A program made the position numbers and the translations under genes. From contig JAQUOD010000006.1 in NCBI GenBank assembly GCA_028717245.1, positions 51,846 to 96,260 on the forward strand: a stretch of 44,415 nucleotides of DNA, given 5' to 3'. This DNA comes from Candidatus Omnitrophota bacterium (lineage in GTDB: Bacteria; Omnitrophota; Gorgyraeia; Gygaellales; Profunditerraquicolaceae). Position 1 is the first letter of the stretch. Every line of letters begins with the position of its first letter. The notes under the pieces are model-generated. The model was not told the DNA's origin. It searched no databases and saw only the letters and a list, made by a program, of their open reading frames with translations. Shown one piece after another: positions 7,606 through 14,580 of the stretch.

Positions 7606-9468
7606 ATGCTAAACAATAGAATCCCTAAATCCAAGAAAAACAATATACTTAGGCGTTTCCCCTGGTCCTGGTTGGTAATAATCGGACTTTTCTACCTTCT
7701 TATTAATTCTATAAACATACCTGTTAGCGGCATACCCAAAGAGATATCCTATAGCGATTTCTACGCCGCCTTAAGAGATAACCCGGAAAAGATCAGGTCT
7801 GTGACCAAGATTGAAACTGTGCTCCAGGGTGAATTCAGCGATAATTCCAGGTTCTTTTTAAATATTCCCGATAATGATACGCAGCTGCTTGACCTGATGC
7901 GCCAGAACTTAAAGCATTTTGAGGTTAAGCCGCCTCGCACCCTTTTAGCAAACCTGTTGTATTCGCTGGGGCCGGTGGTCCTGTTGATATTCTTCTGGTG
8001 GATGATGGCGGCAAGGGGCGAACAATTAGGCAACCGGATCATGGGTTTTGGCAAGATGCGGCCAAAGATGCACAGCGAAAAAGAGGGCGAGAAAGCCACT
8101 TTTGATGATGTGGCAGGAGTTGATGAAGCCAAAGAAGAATTGCAGGAGGTCATAGAGTTTTTAAAGGACCCGAAGAAATTTCAAAAACTGGGAGGAAAAA
8201 TTCCTAAAGGAGTTTTACTCGTCGGGCCGCCGGGCTGCGGGAAAACTTTGATTGCCCGCGCCGTAGCCGGAGAAGCCGGGGTGCCGTTCTTTAGCATTTC
8301 CGGTTCGGATTTTGTGGAGATGTTTGTGGGCGTGGGAGCCAGCCGCGTGCGGGATTTATTTGAGCAAGGCCGTAAGGCGGCAAAGGCATCCGGCAAGGGC
8401 GCGATTATTTTTATTGATGAAATAGATGCTGTCGGCAGGTTACGTTTTTCGGGTATCGGCGGAGGGCATGACGAGAGGGAGCAGACCCTGAATGCGCTTT
8501 TGGTGGAGATGGACGGTTTTGATACGCAGCAGGGCCTGATTCTTATCGCTGCTACCAACCGGCCGGATACATTAGACCCGGCAATTCTGCGCCCTGGAAG
8601 ATTTGACCGCAATATCATCGTGCATTTACCTGACATCAAAGGAAGAGAAGAGATACTCAAGGTACATACGCGCAAAATAAAGCTTAGCCCTACAGTAAAC
8701 TTAAATTCCATTGCCAGCCAGACCCCGGGGTTTTCCGGAGCGGATCTGGCAAACCTTTGTAATGAGGCAGCGCTCATGGCTGCCCGTTTTAATAAAGATG
8801 CGGTGGAGATGGTTGATTTTGAGAAGTCCGTGGAAAGAGTGCTGATGGGCCCGGAAAAGAAGAGCCATATTATATCCAAAAAGGAAAAAGAGATTACCGC
8901 GTTGCATGAATCCGGGCATGCATTGCTATCTCTACTATTGCCTGAAGTGAACCCCTTAAAGAAGGTCTCCATTATCCCGCGGGGTTTAGCCGGAGGCTAT
9001 ACCTTTACCCCGCCGCTGGAAGACAGGCACTATTGGACAAAGACAGAATTGATTTCGGAGATTGCCATGATGTTAGGCGGCAGGGCTTCCGAAGAGATAA
9101 ATTTAAACGAGGTCACTACTGGCGCCCAGAATGATCTGGAGATGGCGACGTTAATGGCCCGGCGCATGGTCTGTCAGTTCGGGATGTCCGATAAATTAGG
9201 TAATGTTACGCTGGGGAGAAGGGAAGGGCTGGTATTCCTGGGCCGGGATATCGTAGAAGAAAGAAATTATAGTGAGGAGACCGCTCACCAGATCGATGAA
9301 GAAGTAAAGAAAATAGTAAGTGATGCTTATGTAAAAGCCAAGGAGTTACTGCAGCAGAATTCAGAAAAATTAAAGTTTTTAAGCAACGCGCTTTTGGAAA
9401 AAGAAGTTTTAGACGGCGAAGAAGTCAAACGTATGCTTGGCATAGAAAAGAAAGACCTCACCGTATAA
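7606..9468 (+). CDS. ftsH: ATP-dependent zinc metalloprotease FtsH
   Basis: 620 aa. Two N-terminal membrane helices (about 19-38 and 118-136) flank a periplasmic segment. AAA module: Walker A GPPGCGKT at 207-214, Walker [12 protein letters not shown], second region of homology [20 protein letters not shown]. Protease: HESGH at 434-438 with the third zinc ligand Asp in NDLEMAT near 511. It degrades membrane and some soluble proteins. The loop after the Walker B Asp-Glu has [25 protein letters not shown], the usual pore and intersubunit region. The start has AGAAAGGTG upstream. The gap to folP is 7 bp. Confidence 0.97.
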   Translation: MLNNRIPKSKKNNILRRFPWSWLVIIGLFYLLINSINIPVSGIPKEISYSDFYAALRDNPEKIRSVTKIETVLQGEFSDNSRFFLNIPDNDTQLLDLMRQNLKHFEVKPPRTLLANLLYSLGPVVLLIFFWWMMAARGEQLGNRIMGFGKMRPKMHSEKEGEKATFDDVAGVDEAKEELQEVIEFLKDPKKFQKLGGKIPKGVLLVGPPGCGKTLIARAVAGEAGVPFFSISGSDFVEMFVGVGASRVRDLFEQGRKAAKASGKGAIIFIDEIDAVGRLRFSGIGGGHDEREQTLNALLVEMDGFDTQQGLILIAATNRPDTLDPAILRPGRFDRNIIVHLPDIKGREEILKVHTRKIKLSPTVNLNSIASQTPGFSGADLANLCNEAALMAARFNKDAVEMVDFEKSVERVLMGPEKKSHIISKKEKEITALHESGHALLSLLLPEVNPLKKVSIIPRGLAGGYTFTPPLEDRHYWTKTELISEIAMMLGGRASEEINLNEVTTGAQNDLEMATLMARRMVCQFGMSDKLGNVTLGRREGLVFLGRDIVEERNYSEETAHQIDEEVKKIVSDAYVKAKELLQQNSEKLKFLSNALLEKEVLDGEEVKRMLGIEKKDLTV

Positions 9469-9475
9469 AGACTAA

Positions 9476-10711
9476 ATGCGCATCCTTCGGATATCGGACC
9501 AAAAAACATTAAGGCAGATAATGCAGGATATTGGGGTAGATAATTACGGCATTGAAATTATGCTGCCCAAGGCGGTTCATCATTTAGTCAGAATTAATTC
9601 CCTCTCCTGTATCGCAGCAAATATACTTAAACAAGAGATGCTTTCTTTGGGCGCAGAAGCAGCGCTAGCCCGGGGCGCCTTGACCGGTAAAACAAAGAAG
9701 ACAGACTGTCTTTTAATGGCCACGCTTTCTCAATTCAAGCGGCTCGCGGAAAAACTAAAACAGCAGCCCTTTGGCCTGAATAGATTAGCCGATGATTTAT
9801 CCGGTAATCTCGCTAATTACGGAAAGGATGAGTTCAGGCTGGACCTGGGCAGGCATAAATTACGCCTTACGCCAAACAAAACCTGTATTATCGGTATCAT
9901 AAATATTACCCCGGATTCATTCAGCGGGGACGGATTCTTTCAGGGACTGTCCCCGACAGGGCCAAGAGAAATTATTCCTAAGGGGACTGTCCCTGAACGA
10001 GCTTTTGATTTCGCAGAGAAGATGGTTGAGGACGGTGCGGATATCATTGATATAGGAGGCGAATCCAGCCGGCCCGGAGCAAAGCCGATTTCCGTCAAAG
10101 AAGAATTAAGCCGGACGATACCAGTAATTAAAAAGATTGCCCGCAAAATCAAAGTCCCGGTCTCCATTGATACGTACAAACCCGAGGTCGCCAGGCAGGC
10201 ATTGGATTGCGGCGCGGCGATAGTCAATGACATCACAGGTTTAAGGAACGATAAAATGATAGGCGTGGCGGCTAAATATAAGGCAGGGGTAGTGATTATG
10301 CATATGAAGGGAAACCCCCGCACTATGCAGAAGAATCCCGTATATAAGTCGCTATTGGATGAAGTAATAGAATATTTAGATAAGGCGATGCATAGGGCTG
10401 TCGCAGGAGGGATAAATAGGGAGAAAATTATTCTTGACCCCGGTATCGGATTTGGTAAGGCGTTTACGCATAATTTAGAGATACTGAAGAACCTGAGGGA
10501 GCTTAAGATTTTAGGCAGGCCTTTGTTAGCCGGTGTTTCCAGAAAATCGTTCCTGGGTAAAATACTGAACGCAGAGCCCGGGATGAGGATTTTCGGCAGC
10601 GTATCTGCCTGTATCCTCGCAGCTAAAAATGGGGCCAATATGGTCAGGGTCCACGACGTGAAGGCATTAAAGCAGGCCTTAACCGTTTTAAATACTATAA
10701 ATAGTATATGA
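9476..10711 (+). CDS. folP: Dihydropteroate synthase with N-terminal extension and an in-frame repeat insert
   Basis: 411 aa. Residues 1-130 are an alpha/beta extension known from long DHPS proteins (ANILKQEMLSLGAEAALARG, QPFGLNRLADDL). The TIM-barrel core carries GIINITPDSFSGDG, IIDIGGESSRPGA, SIDTYKPEVA, NDITGL, HMKGNPRTMQ, LDPGIGFGK and GVSRKSFLG, so all pterin and pABA site motifs are intact. It condenses DHPP with p-aminobenzoate for folate synthesis. Residues 156-173 are an 18-residue insert right after the PDSFSGDGFF loop, encoded by a palindromic element (see repeat entry). No Shine-Dalgarno sequence is visible, and it probably relies on coupling to ftsH. Its stop overlaps the cdaA start (ATGA). 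Confidence 0.95.
   Translation: MRILRISDQKTLRQIMQDIGVDNYGIEIMLPKAVHHLVRINSLSCIAANILKQEMLSLGAEAALARGALTGKTKKTDCLLMATLSQFKRLAEKLKQQPFGLNRLADDLSGNLANYGKDEFRLDLGRHKLRLTPNKTCIIGIINITPDSFSGDGFFQGLSPTGPREIIPKGTVPERAFDFAEKMVEDGADIIDIGGESSRPGAKPISVKEELSRTIPVIKKIARKIKVPVSIDTYKPEVARQALDCGAAIVNDITGLRNDKMIGVAAKYKAGVVIMHMKGNPRTMQKNPVYKSLLDEVIEYLDKAMHRAVAGGINREKIILDPGIGFGKAFTHNLEILKNLRELKILGRPLLAGVSRKSFLGKILNAEPGMRIFGSVSACILAAKNGANMVRVHDVKALKQALTVLNTINSI
9941..9995. repeat. Coding palindromic element (GGGACWGTCCC family), long form, in folP
   Basis: Arms CAGGGACTGTCCCC (9941-9954) and GGGGACTGTCCCTG (9982-9995) are reverse complements except at the central base. From GGG to CCC the element is exactly 51 nt (9943-9993) with a 27-nt interior. 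It is read in frame as QGLSP ... KGTVPE. It falls between the first DHPS loop and helix 1, where family members have no such sequence. Confidence 0.85.
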
Positions 10712-11496
10712 ATATATTAAATATATCAAATAGTATTAGTTATATTCTAATCATAAAGACCTTGATTGAGGTATCCATACTCTGGTTTGTAATTTATCAT
10801 GTGATACTATTTTTTGAAGGCACGCGCGCCATCCAGGTTCTACGCGGCATAATTATCCTTCTGCTCTGTTTTTTTCTATTCCAGAAACTGGACTTCGAGA
10901 TATTAGACTGGATACTCAGGAAATTATTCGCCATATCGGTTATCGCCGTTATGATTATCTTCCATCCTGAGATAAGGCAGGGCCTTGCGCGGTTAGGCCA
11001 GCGCTATATTTTTAGCCCGGTCTTAAAGGAAGAGGAGCTGGATTATATATTGCAACAGATAGCCAAAGCCGCCGAAGAACTTTGTAAAAATAAGGTCGGC
11101 GCGCTTATCGCCATAGAGAAAAATGATTCTTTAAGCACTTACGTAGGAAGCGGAGTCTTAATAGATGCAGTCGTATCTGCGGATTTAATCCAGAACATAT
11201 TTACGCCCAACAGCCTCCTGCATGACGGGGGGCTGGTTATACAGCACGGCCGCATTATCGCCGCGGGTTGCTTATTCCCGCTTACGGAAAATCAGGATTT
11301 AAGCCGGATATACGGGACGCGCCACCGCGCTGCCTTAGGTTTAAGCGAAGAGGCAGACGCGGCCATTATTGTAATCTCCGAAGAAAGACAGGACATCTCT
11401 TTAGTTTATCGCGCTAAGTTGTACAAGGATTTGAGCCATGAAGAGATGGCCTATAAGGTTAAAGAGATCCTAAAACTCAAAAAAGAAGATGCCTAA
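10708..11496 (+). CDS. cdaA: Diadenylate cyclase CdaA
   Basis: 262 aa. Three N-terminal membrane helices (about 12-32, 41-58, 68-84), then a DisA_N/DAC domain: LHDGGLVI (usually LHDGAVII) and GTRHRAALGLSE, the metal/ATP-binding DGA and RHR motifs. The DGA to DGG change is conservative and activity is expected. It makes c-di-AMP from two ATP at the membrane. The ATGA overlap with folP implies translational coupling. It is followed directly by a very short CdaR-like membrane peptide instead of full-length CdaR and GlmM. Confidence 0.94.
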   Translation: MNILNISNSISYILIIKTLIEVSILWFVIYHVILFFEGTRAIQVLRGIIILLLCFFLFQKLDFEILDWILRKLFAISVIAVMIIFHPEIRQGLARLGQRYIFSPVLKEEELDYILQQIAKAAEELCKNKVGALIAIEKNDSLSTYVGSGVLIDAVVSADLIQNIFTPNSLLHDGGLVIQHGRIIAAGCLFPLTENQDLSRIYGTRHRAALGLSEEADAAIIVISEERQDISLVYRAKLYKDLSHEEMAYKVKEILKLKKEDA

Positions 11497-11629
11497 AGAA
11501 AAAATCAGCCTTGGTTACCGTATAACCCACTGGTTTACTTGTCATCCCTGGCTTAAGCTTATTGCGTTAATATTGGCAGTGATGGCCTGGTTTTATGTCA
11601 GGGGCGAGATAAAACAATTTAATTATTGA
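11489..11629 (+). CDS. 46-aa membrane microprotein resembling the N-terminal anchor of CdaR/YbbR
   Basis: A short frame starts with ATG inside the last codons of cdaA (8-bp overlap) and stops 1 bp before pdxJ. The peptide starts MPKEKISLGYRITHW and carries one membrane helix, WLKLIALILAVMAWFYVRGE. That is the hallmark start of YbbR/CdaR proteins, in which a W-x-KL...LA...W-(F/L)-Y-V-R-G-E helix precedes several periplasmic YbbR domains. Here the peptide stops after six more residues, so no YbbR domain exists. In related operons this slot holds cdaR and often glmM. It may be a remnant of a deletion or a genuine short CdaA partner. Confidence 0.72.
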   Translation: MPKEKISLGYRITHWFTCHPWLKLIALILAVMAWFYVRGEIKQFNY

Positions 11630-11630
11630 G

Positions 11631-12344
11631 ATGCCGGCCTTATTAGGCGTAAATATTGACCACGTAGCTACTTTAAGGGAAGTCCGCCATGGCATTGAGC
11701 CGGAACCTGTATTCGCGGCTTTAGTTTGTCAGGCAGCAGGAGCGGATAGTATAGTAGCGCATTTAAGGGAAGACCGCAGGCATATTAAAGAGCGGGACCT
11801 GTATCTTTTAAAAGAGTTGGTGAAGGTAAAGCTAAATTTAGAAATGTCTGTGGCAGAAGACATCGTTGAGATTGCCTGTAAAACAAAACCCGGCCAGGCA
11901 ACTTTAGTGCCGGAGAAGAGGCAGGAAATTACTACCGAAGGCGGCCTGGATGTAGCAGTTCATTTTAAAAAAATCGGGCAGGTTTTTAGCCGTTTGGACA
12001 AAAAGGGGATTGCCGTAAGTTTGTTTATTGATCCGGATAAGAAGCAAATCGATGCCACTAAAAAATTAGGCATAGGTATGATAGAGCTGCATACCGGCCG
12101 TTATGCCGGAGCCAAGGATAAAAAAGAAGAAGATAAATATTTCAGGGAATTAGAGGCGGCAGCGCATTATGCCAGGAATAAAGGGATGCAGGTTTTTGCG
12201 GGGCATGGCTTAAATTATTATAATGTCGCCAGGATCGCTAAAATAAAAACGATAGAAGAATTAAATATCGGATATTCTATTGTCTGCCGCGCGGTATCGG
12301 TGGGTTTAGGCAGGGCAGTCAAAGAAATGAAGGCGCTCATATGA
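11631..12344 (+). CDS. pdxJ: Pyridoxine 5'-phosphate synthase
   Basis: 237 aa TIM barrel. Motifs LGVNIDHVATLRE, VAHLREDRRHI, ATLVPEKRQEITTEGGLDV, ELHTGRYA and FAGHGLNYYNV are diagnostic of PdxJ. It condenses 1-deoxyxylulose-5-phosphate with 3-amino-1-hydroxyacetone phosphate in the DXP-dependent vitamin B6 route. Length is standard. The start lies 1 bp after the microprotein stop and the stop overlaps the acpS start (ATGA), so it is tightly coupled. Confidence 0.96.
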   Translation: MPALLGVNIDHVATLREVRHGIEPEPVFAALVCQAAGADSIVAHLREDRRHIKERDLYLLKELVKVKLNLEMSVAEDIVEIACKTKPGQATLVPEKRQEITTEGGLDVAVHFKKIGQVFSRLDKKGIAVSLFIDPDKKQIDATKKLGIGMIELHTGRYAGAKDKKEEDKYFRELEAAAHYARNKGMQVFAGHGLNYYNVARIAKIKTIEELNIGYSIVCRAVSVGLGRAVKEMKALI

Positions 12345-12697
12345 TTATCGGGACCGGCGTGGATATAACGGAGGTCAGCCGGCTGCGCCAGGCAGTAGAA
12401 AAGTGGGGCGAGGAATTCTTAAGCCGCGTATTTACTAAAGAAGAATTGAAGAACGCCAAGACGCGCGGCAGCCTCTATCAGCACCTTGCGGGGAGGTTTG
12501 CGGCTAAAGAAGCGGTATTTAAGGCATTAGGTAACGCAAAGCTGAATTGGCAGGATGTAGAGATTTTAAATGATAAACAGGGTAAGCCTTCTTGCATGAT
12601 TTTAAATGGCAAAGGCAAAAAAATAGAAGCGCACATATCCATTTCGCATGTAAAAAATTATGCGGTTGCCAACGCAATTATTACGCAGAAAAGTTAA
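12341..12697 (+). CDS. acpS: Holo-[acyl-carrier-protein] synthase
   Basis: 118 aa, normal length. GTGVDITEVSRL at the N-terminus supplies the Mg-binding Asp; RVFTKEEL, HLAGRFAAKEAVFKALG (the second metal Glu) and HISISHVKNYAVANAI follow. It transfers 4'-phosphopantetheine from CoA to ACP in fatty-acid synthesis. Starts in the ATGA overlap with pdxJ; its last 38 bp overlap the nnrD frame. CoA supply genes coaB and coaX are elsewhere in the window. Confidence 0.96.
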   Translation: MIIGTGVDITEVSRLRQAVEKWGEEFLSRVFTKEELKNAKTRGSLYQHLAGRFAAKEAVFKALGNAKLNWQDVEILNDKQGKPSCMILNGKGKKIEAHISISHVKNYAVANAIITQKS

Positions 12698-13523
12698 CAC
12701 CCATAAAGGCGACTTTGGGCATATTTTTATTTTAGCCGGTTCGTTGAAATTTTCCGGGGCAGCAGCATTGGCTAGCGAAGCAGCGATGCGTAGCGGAGCG
12801 GGGTCAGTTACTTTAGGCATACCTGAAAGCTTAACCCGGGCAATGATAAAAATAAAGGCCAGGGAAGTAATGATACTGCCTTTGCCGAAAACTAAAGAAG
12901 GCACGCTAAGCATTGCCGCTTATAAAAAGATAAAAGATTTTTCTACAAAGGCCGATGTATTAGTGGTTGGCCCGGGGTTGACTCAGGATAAGTCAACTCA
13001 AGGGTTGGTACGTAAGGTTATTACGCAGGTAAATAAGCCTATGGTTATCGACGCAGACGGTCTGAATGCGTTAGCCGGTTATTTGAACATCTTACTAGCG
13101 ACTAGCGACCAGCGACCAGCGACTATATTAACTCCGCACCCTGGCGAAATGGCTAGGCTTTTAGGCATAAGCGTAAAAAAGATAGAGCGCAACCGTAAAA
13201 AAATTGCCCAAGGCTTTGCGAAAAAATATAAGGTAACCGTGGTTTTAAAAGGGCACGATACCATAGTTGCGGATTATGGCGGGAATTTATATCTAAATAA
13301 GACCGGTAATCCCGGCATGGCTACGGCAGGAAGCGGCGATGTTTTAACCGGGATGATTGCCGCTTTTTTAGGCCAGGGACTGAACGCTTTTAATGCGGCA
13401 AAATATGCGGTTTATCTGCACGGTTTAGCCGGAGATCTGGCGGCTAAAGAAAAAACGCAGATAAGTATGCTCGCTTCTGATATAATAGATAAGATACCGC
13501 AGGCAATCAGGAAGTGTAGTTAA
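12660..13523 (+). CDS. nnrD: ADP-dependent NAD(P)H-hydrate dehydratase (single-domain NnrD)
   Basis: 287 aa ribokinase-like fold. HKGDFGHIFILAGSLKFSGAAALASEAAMRSGAGSVT at the N-terminus, VIDADGLNAL, TPHPGEMARLLG and AGSGDVLTGMIAAFLGQG are NnrD signatures. It repairs damaged NAD(P)HX. The NnrE epimerase domain often fused to it is absent. Residues about 145-155 (LATSDQRPATI) are encoded by a heptamer repeat array that lies just before the conserved LTPHPGE strand and looks like an insertion. I use the ATG at 12660, which overlaps acpS; this start is plausible but has no Shine-Dalgarno sequence. Confidence 0.92.
   Translation: MRLPTQLLRRKVNTHKGDFGHIFILAGSLKFSGAAALASEAAMRSGAGSVTLGIPESLTRAMIKIKAREVMILPLPKTKEGTLSIAAYKKIKDFSTKADVLVVGPGLTQDKSTQGLVRKVITQVNKPMVIDADGLNALAGYLNILLATSDQRPATILTPHPGEMARLLGISVKKIERNRKKIAQGFAKKYKVTVVLKGHDTIVADYGGNLYLNKTGNPGMATAGSGDVLTGMIAAFLGQGLNAFNAAKYAVYLHGLAGDLAAKEKTQISMLASDIIDKIPQAIRKCS
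13094..13123. repeat. In-frame heptamer array in nnrD (CTAGCGA/CCAGCGA)
   Basis: Four 7-nt units, CTAGCGA twice then CCAGCGA twice, give the peptide ATSDQRPAT inside NnrD. The same kind of array, with unit CCAACGA, sits in thrC (19689-19717) and encodes TTNDQRPTT in the same frame. Confidence 0.85.
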
Positions 13524-13616
13524 AATGGCTATTACAAACTAAAAATAAACAAAAGAAATTTGTGGTTATGGCTTCCAAATATGAATCGAGATTTGATTTA
13601 CTTGAAAAATAGGTCC

Positions 13617-13689
13617 GCTGGCGTAGCTCAGTTGGTAGAGCTCCTCACTTGTAATGAGGAGGTCGCCCGTTCAATTCGGGTCGCCAGCT
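13617..13689 (+). tRNA. tRNA-Thr (TGT)
   Basis: Acceptor GCTGGCG (13617-13623) with CGCCAGC (13682-13688), discriminator T, D stem GCTC/GAGC, anticodon stem CCTCA/TGAGG, loop CTTGTAA (anticodon TGT at 13650-13652), T arm with TTCAATT loop. CCA is not encoded. It opens a Thr-Tyr-Gly tRNA order typical of bacteria, here interrupted by repeats and a GIY-YIG gene. Confidence 0.95.
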
Positions 13690-13702
13690 TTTATCGAAAT
13701 TT

Positions 13703-13726
13703 ATGGGCAGGTACCCAAGTGGCCAA
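13703..13726 (+). repeat. Duplicated 5' end of tRNA-Tyr (direct repeat with 14168-14191)
   Basis: 24 bp identical to 14168-14191, which spans two upstream bases and the first 22 nt of tRNA-Tyr. The copies are 465 bp apart and bracket the three 62-bp repeats and the GIY-YIG gene, so they look like the target duplication or attachment sites of an inserted segment. Confidence 0.9.
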
Positions 13727-13727
13727 T

Positions 13728-13913
13728 CCGCCTACGCTCACTGCGTTCGCTACGGCGGACCCGCCGAAGCACGAAGTGCATAGGCGGGACCGCCTACGCT
13801 CACTGCGTTCGCTACGGCGGACCCGCCGAAGCACGAAGTGCATAGGCGGGACCGCCTACGCTCACTGCGTTCGCTACGGCGGACCCGCCGAAGCACGAAG
13901 TGCATAGGCGGGA
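13728..13913. repeat. Three identical 62-bp tandem repeats built of two palindromes
   Basis: Units start at 13728, 13790 and 13852 and are 62 bp each without visible change. Each holds a hairpin bounded by CCGCC and GGCGG, then CCCGCC ... GGCGGG with an inner GCAC-GAA-GTGC stem. The high identity implies recent amplification. Not a CRISPR: there are no unique spacers. Confidence 0.93.
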
Positions 13914-13925
13914 GGGGGTATATAA

Positions 13926-14207
13926 ATGGCTTTCGTATATGTCTTAAAGAGTTCAAAGGATAATAAACTATACGTAGGCTCAACTCGCCAGAATATAAAA
14001 GAGCGGATAAATCGCCATAATAATGGACAAGTTCAGTCTACTAAATATAGACGACCACTTTCTCTTTTATATAGTGAGCATTTCGATGATTATTCACATG
14101 CCAGAAAAAAAGAATTATATTTAAAATCTGGCAGTGGCAGAGAGCATTTAAATAGAATTTTAGTAAGATGGGCAGGTACCCAAGTGGCCAAAGGGGGCAG
14201 ACTGTAA
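13926..14207 (+). CDS. GIY-YIG nuclease-like protein, 3' end running into tRNA-Tyr
   Basis: 93 aa. FVYVLKSS (3-10) and KLYVGST (14-20) are the two GIY-YIG strands; R27 in KERINRH and E63 in RKKELYLKSGSGREHL are the expected catalytic Arg and Glu. This is the small single-domain (YhbQ/UPF0213-like) class, with no DNA-binding extension. The last 13 codons (RWAGTQVAKGGRL) come from the start of tRNA-Tyr, so the natural 3' end seems to have been replaced by the tRNA. Together with the 24-bp tRNA duplication and the tandem repeats upstream, it may be cargo or driver of a tiny mobile segment. GGGGG lies 8 bp before the ATG. Confidence 0.85.
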   Translation: MAFVYVLKSSKDNKLYVGSTRQNIKERINRHNNGQVQSTKYRRPLSLLYSEHFDDYSHARKKELYLKSGSGREHLNRILVRWAGTQVAKGGRL

Positions 14208-14252
14208 ATCTGTTGCACTTGTGCTTCGTAGGTTCGAATCCTACCCTGCCCA
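14170..14252 (+). tRNA. tRNA-Tyr (GTA)
   Basis: Acceptor GGGCAGG (14170-14176) with CCTGCCC (14245-14251), discriminator A14252, anticodon loop CTGTAAA (anticodon GTA), long class II variable arm, T loop TTCGAAT. CCA not encoded. The first 38 nt overlap the end of the GIY-YIG frame. Confidence 0.95.
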
Positions 14253-14258
14253 TTTTAG

Positions 14259-14330
14259 TTAATCGTTATTCGTTAATCGTTATTGGATTGGTAGATAGAC
14301 CTTTAACAATTAACCATTAACCAATAACGA
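14259..14330. repeat. Heptamer-periodic inverted repeat (TTAATCG/TTATTGG)
   Basis: Units TTAATCG, TTATTCG, TTAATCG, TTATTGG are followed after 20 nt by reverse-complement-like units TTAACAA, TTAACCA, TTAACCA, ATAACGA; CGTTATTGG and CCAATAACG pair perfectly. Same architecture as the other 7-9 nt arrays at gene junctions. Confidence 0.75.
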
Positions 14331-14334
14331 AAGT

Positions 14335-14407
14335 GCGGGAGTAGTTTTCCGCCAAGCAATTTCATAACGGGCGGAATCCCGTCTGAAGATTTATTATTTG
14401 GACGGGA
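14335..14407 (+). other. Overlapping alternative hairpins between tRNA-Tyr and tRNA-Gly
   Basis: CGGGA and TCCGCC on the left (14336-14353) can pair with GGCGGA and TCCCG on the right (14371-14381). TCCCGTC (14377-14383) can instead pair with GACGGGA (14401-14407). The two structures exclude each other. Further on, TCATTTTTT and AAAAAATGA (near 14428-14456) form another hairpin. The remainder of 14253-14499 holds no gene I can see. Confidence 0.5.
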
Positions 14408-14499
14408 CAGTGGTAGAACAATAGTCATTTTTTGTGGCTAACTTATATAAAAAATGATCCTGAGCTGCGGTAGCAGCGAAGGACCTTACGAATAGTAAT

Positions 14500-14573
14500 G
14501 CGGGCATAGCACAGAGGAAGTGCAGTAGCCTTCCAAGCTACCTACACGGGTTCGAGTCCCGTTGCCCGCTCCA
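14500..14573 (+). tRNA. tRNA-Gly (TCC), CCA encoded
   Basis: Acceptor GCGGGCA (14500-14506) with TGCCCGC (14563-14569), discriminator T, genomic CCA (14571-14573). D stem GCAC/GTGC, anticodon stem GTAGC/GCTAC, loop CTTCCAA (anticodon TCC), T loop TTCGAGT. Only 7 bp separate it from the next ATG. Confidence 0.95.
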
Positions 14574-14580
14574 TACGGTT

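Noticed and set aside
13560-13907. Open frame of 115 codons across tRNA-Thr and the 62-bp repeats
   Set aside because: It reads through a tRNA gene and three identical palindromic repeats; the peptide is repetitive and Arg-rich by repeat translation. No ribosome-binding site.
13728-13913. Possible CRISPR array
   Set aside because: The three 62-bp units are contiguous and identical, with no unique spacers, and there are no cas genes in the window.
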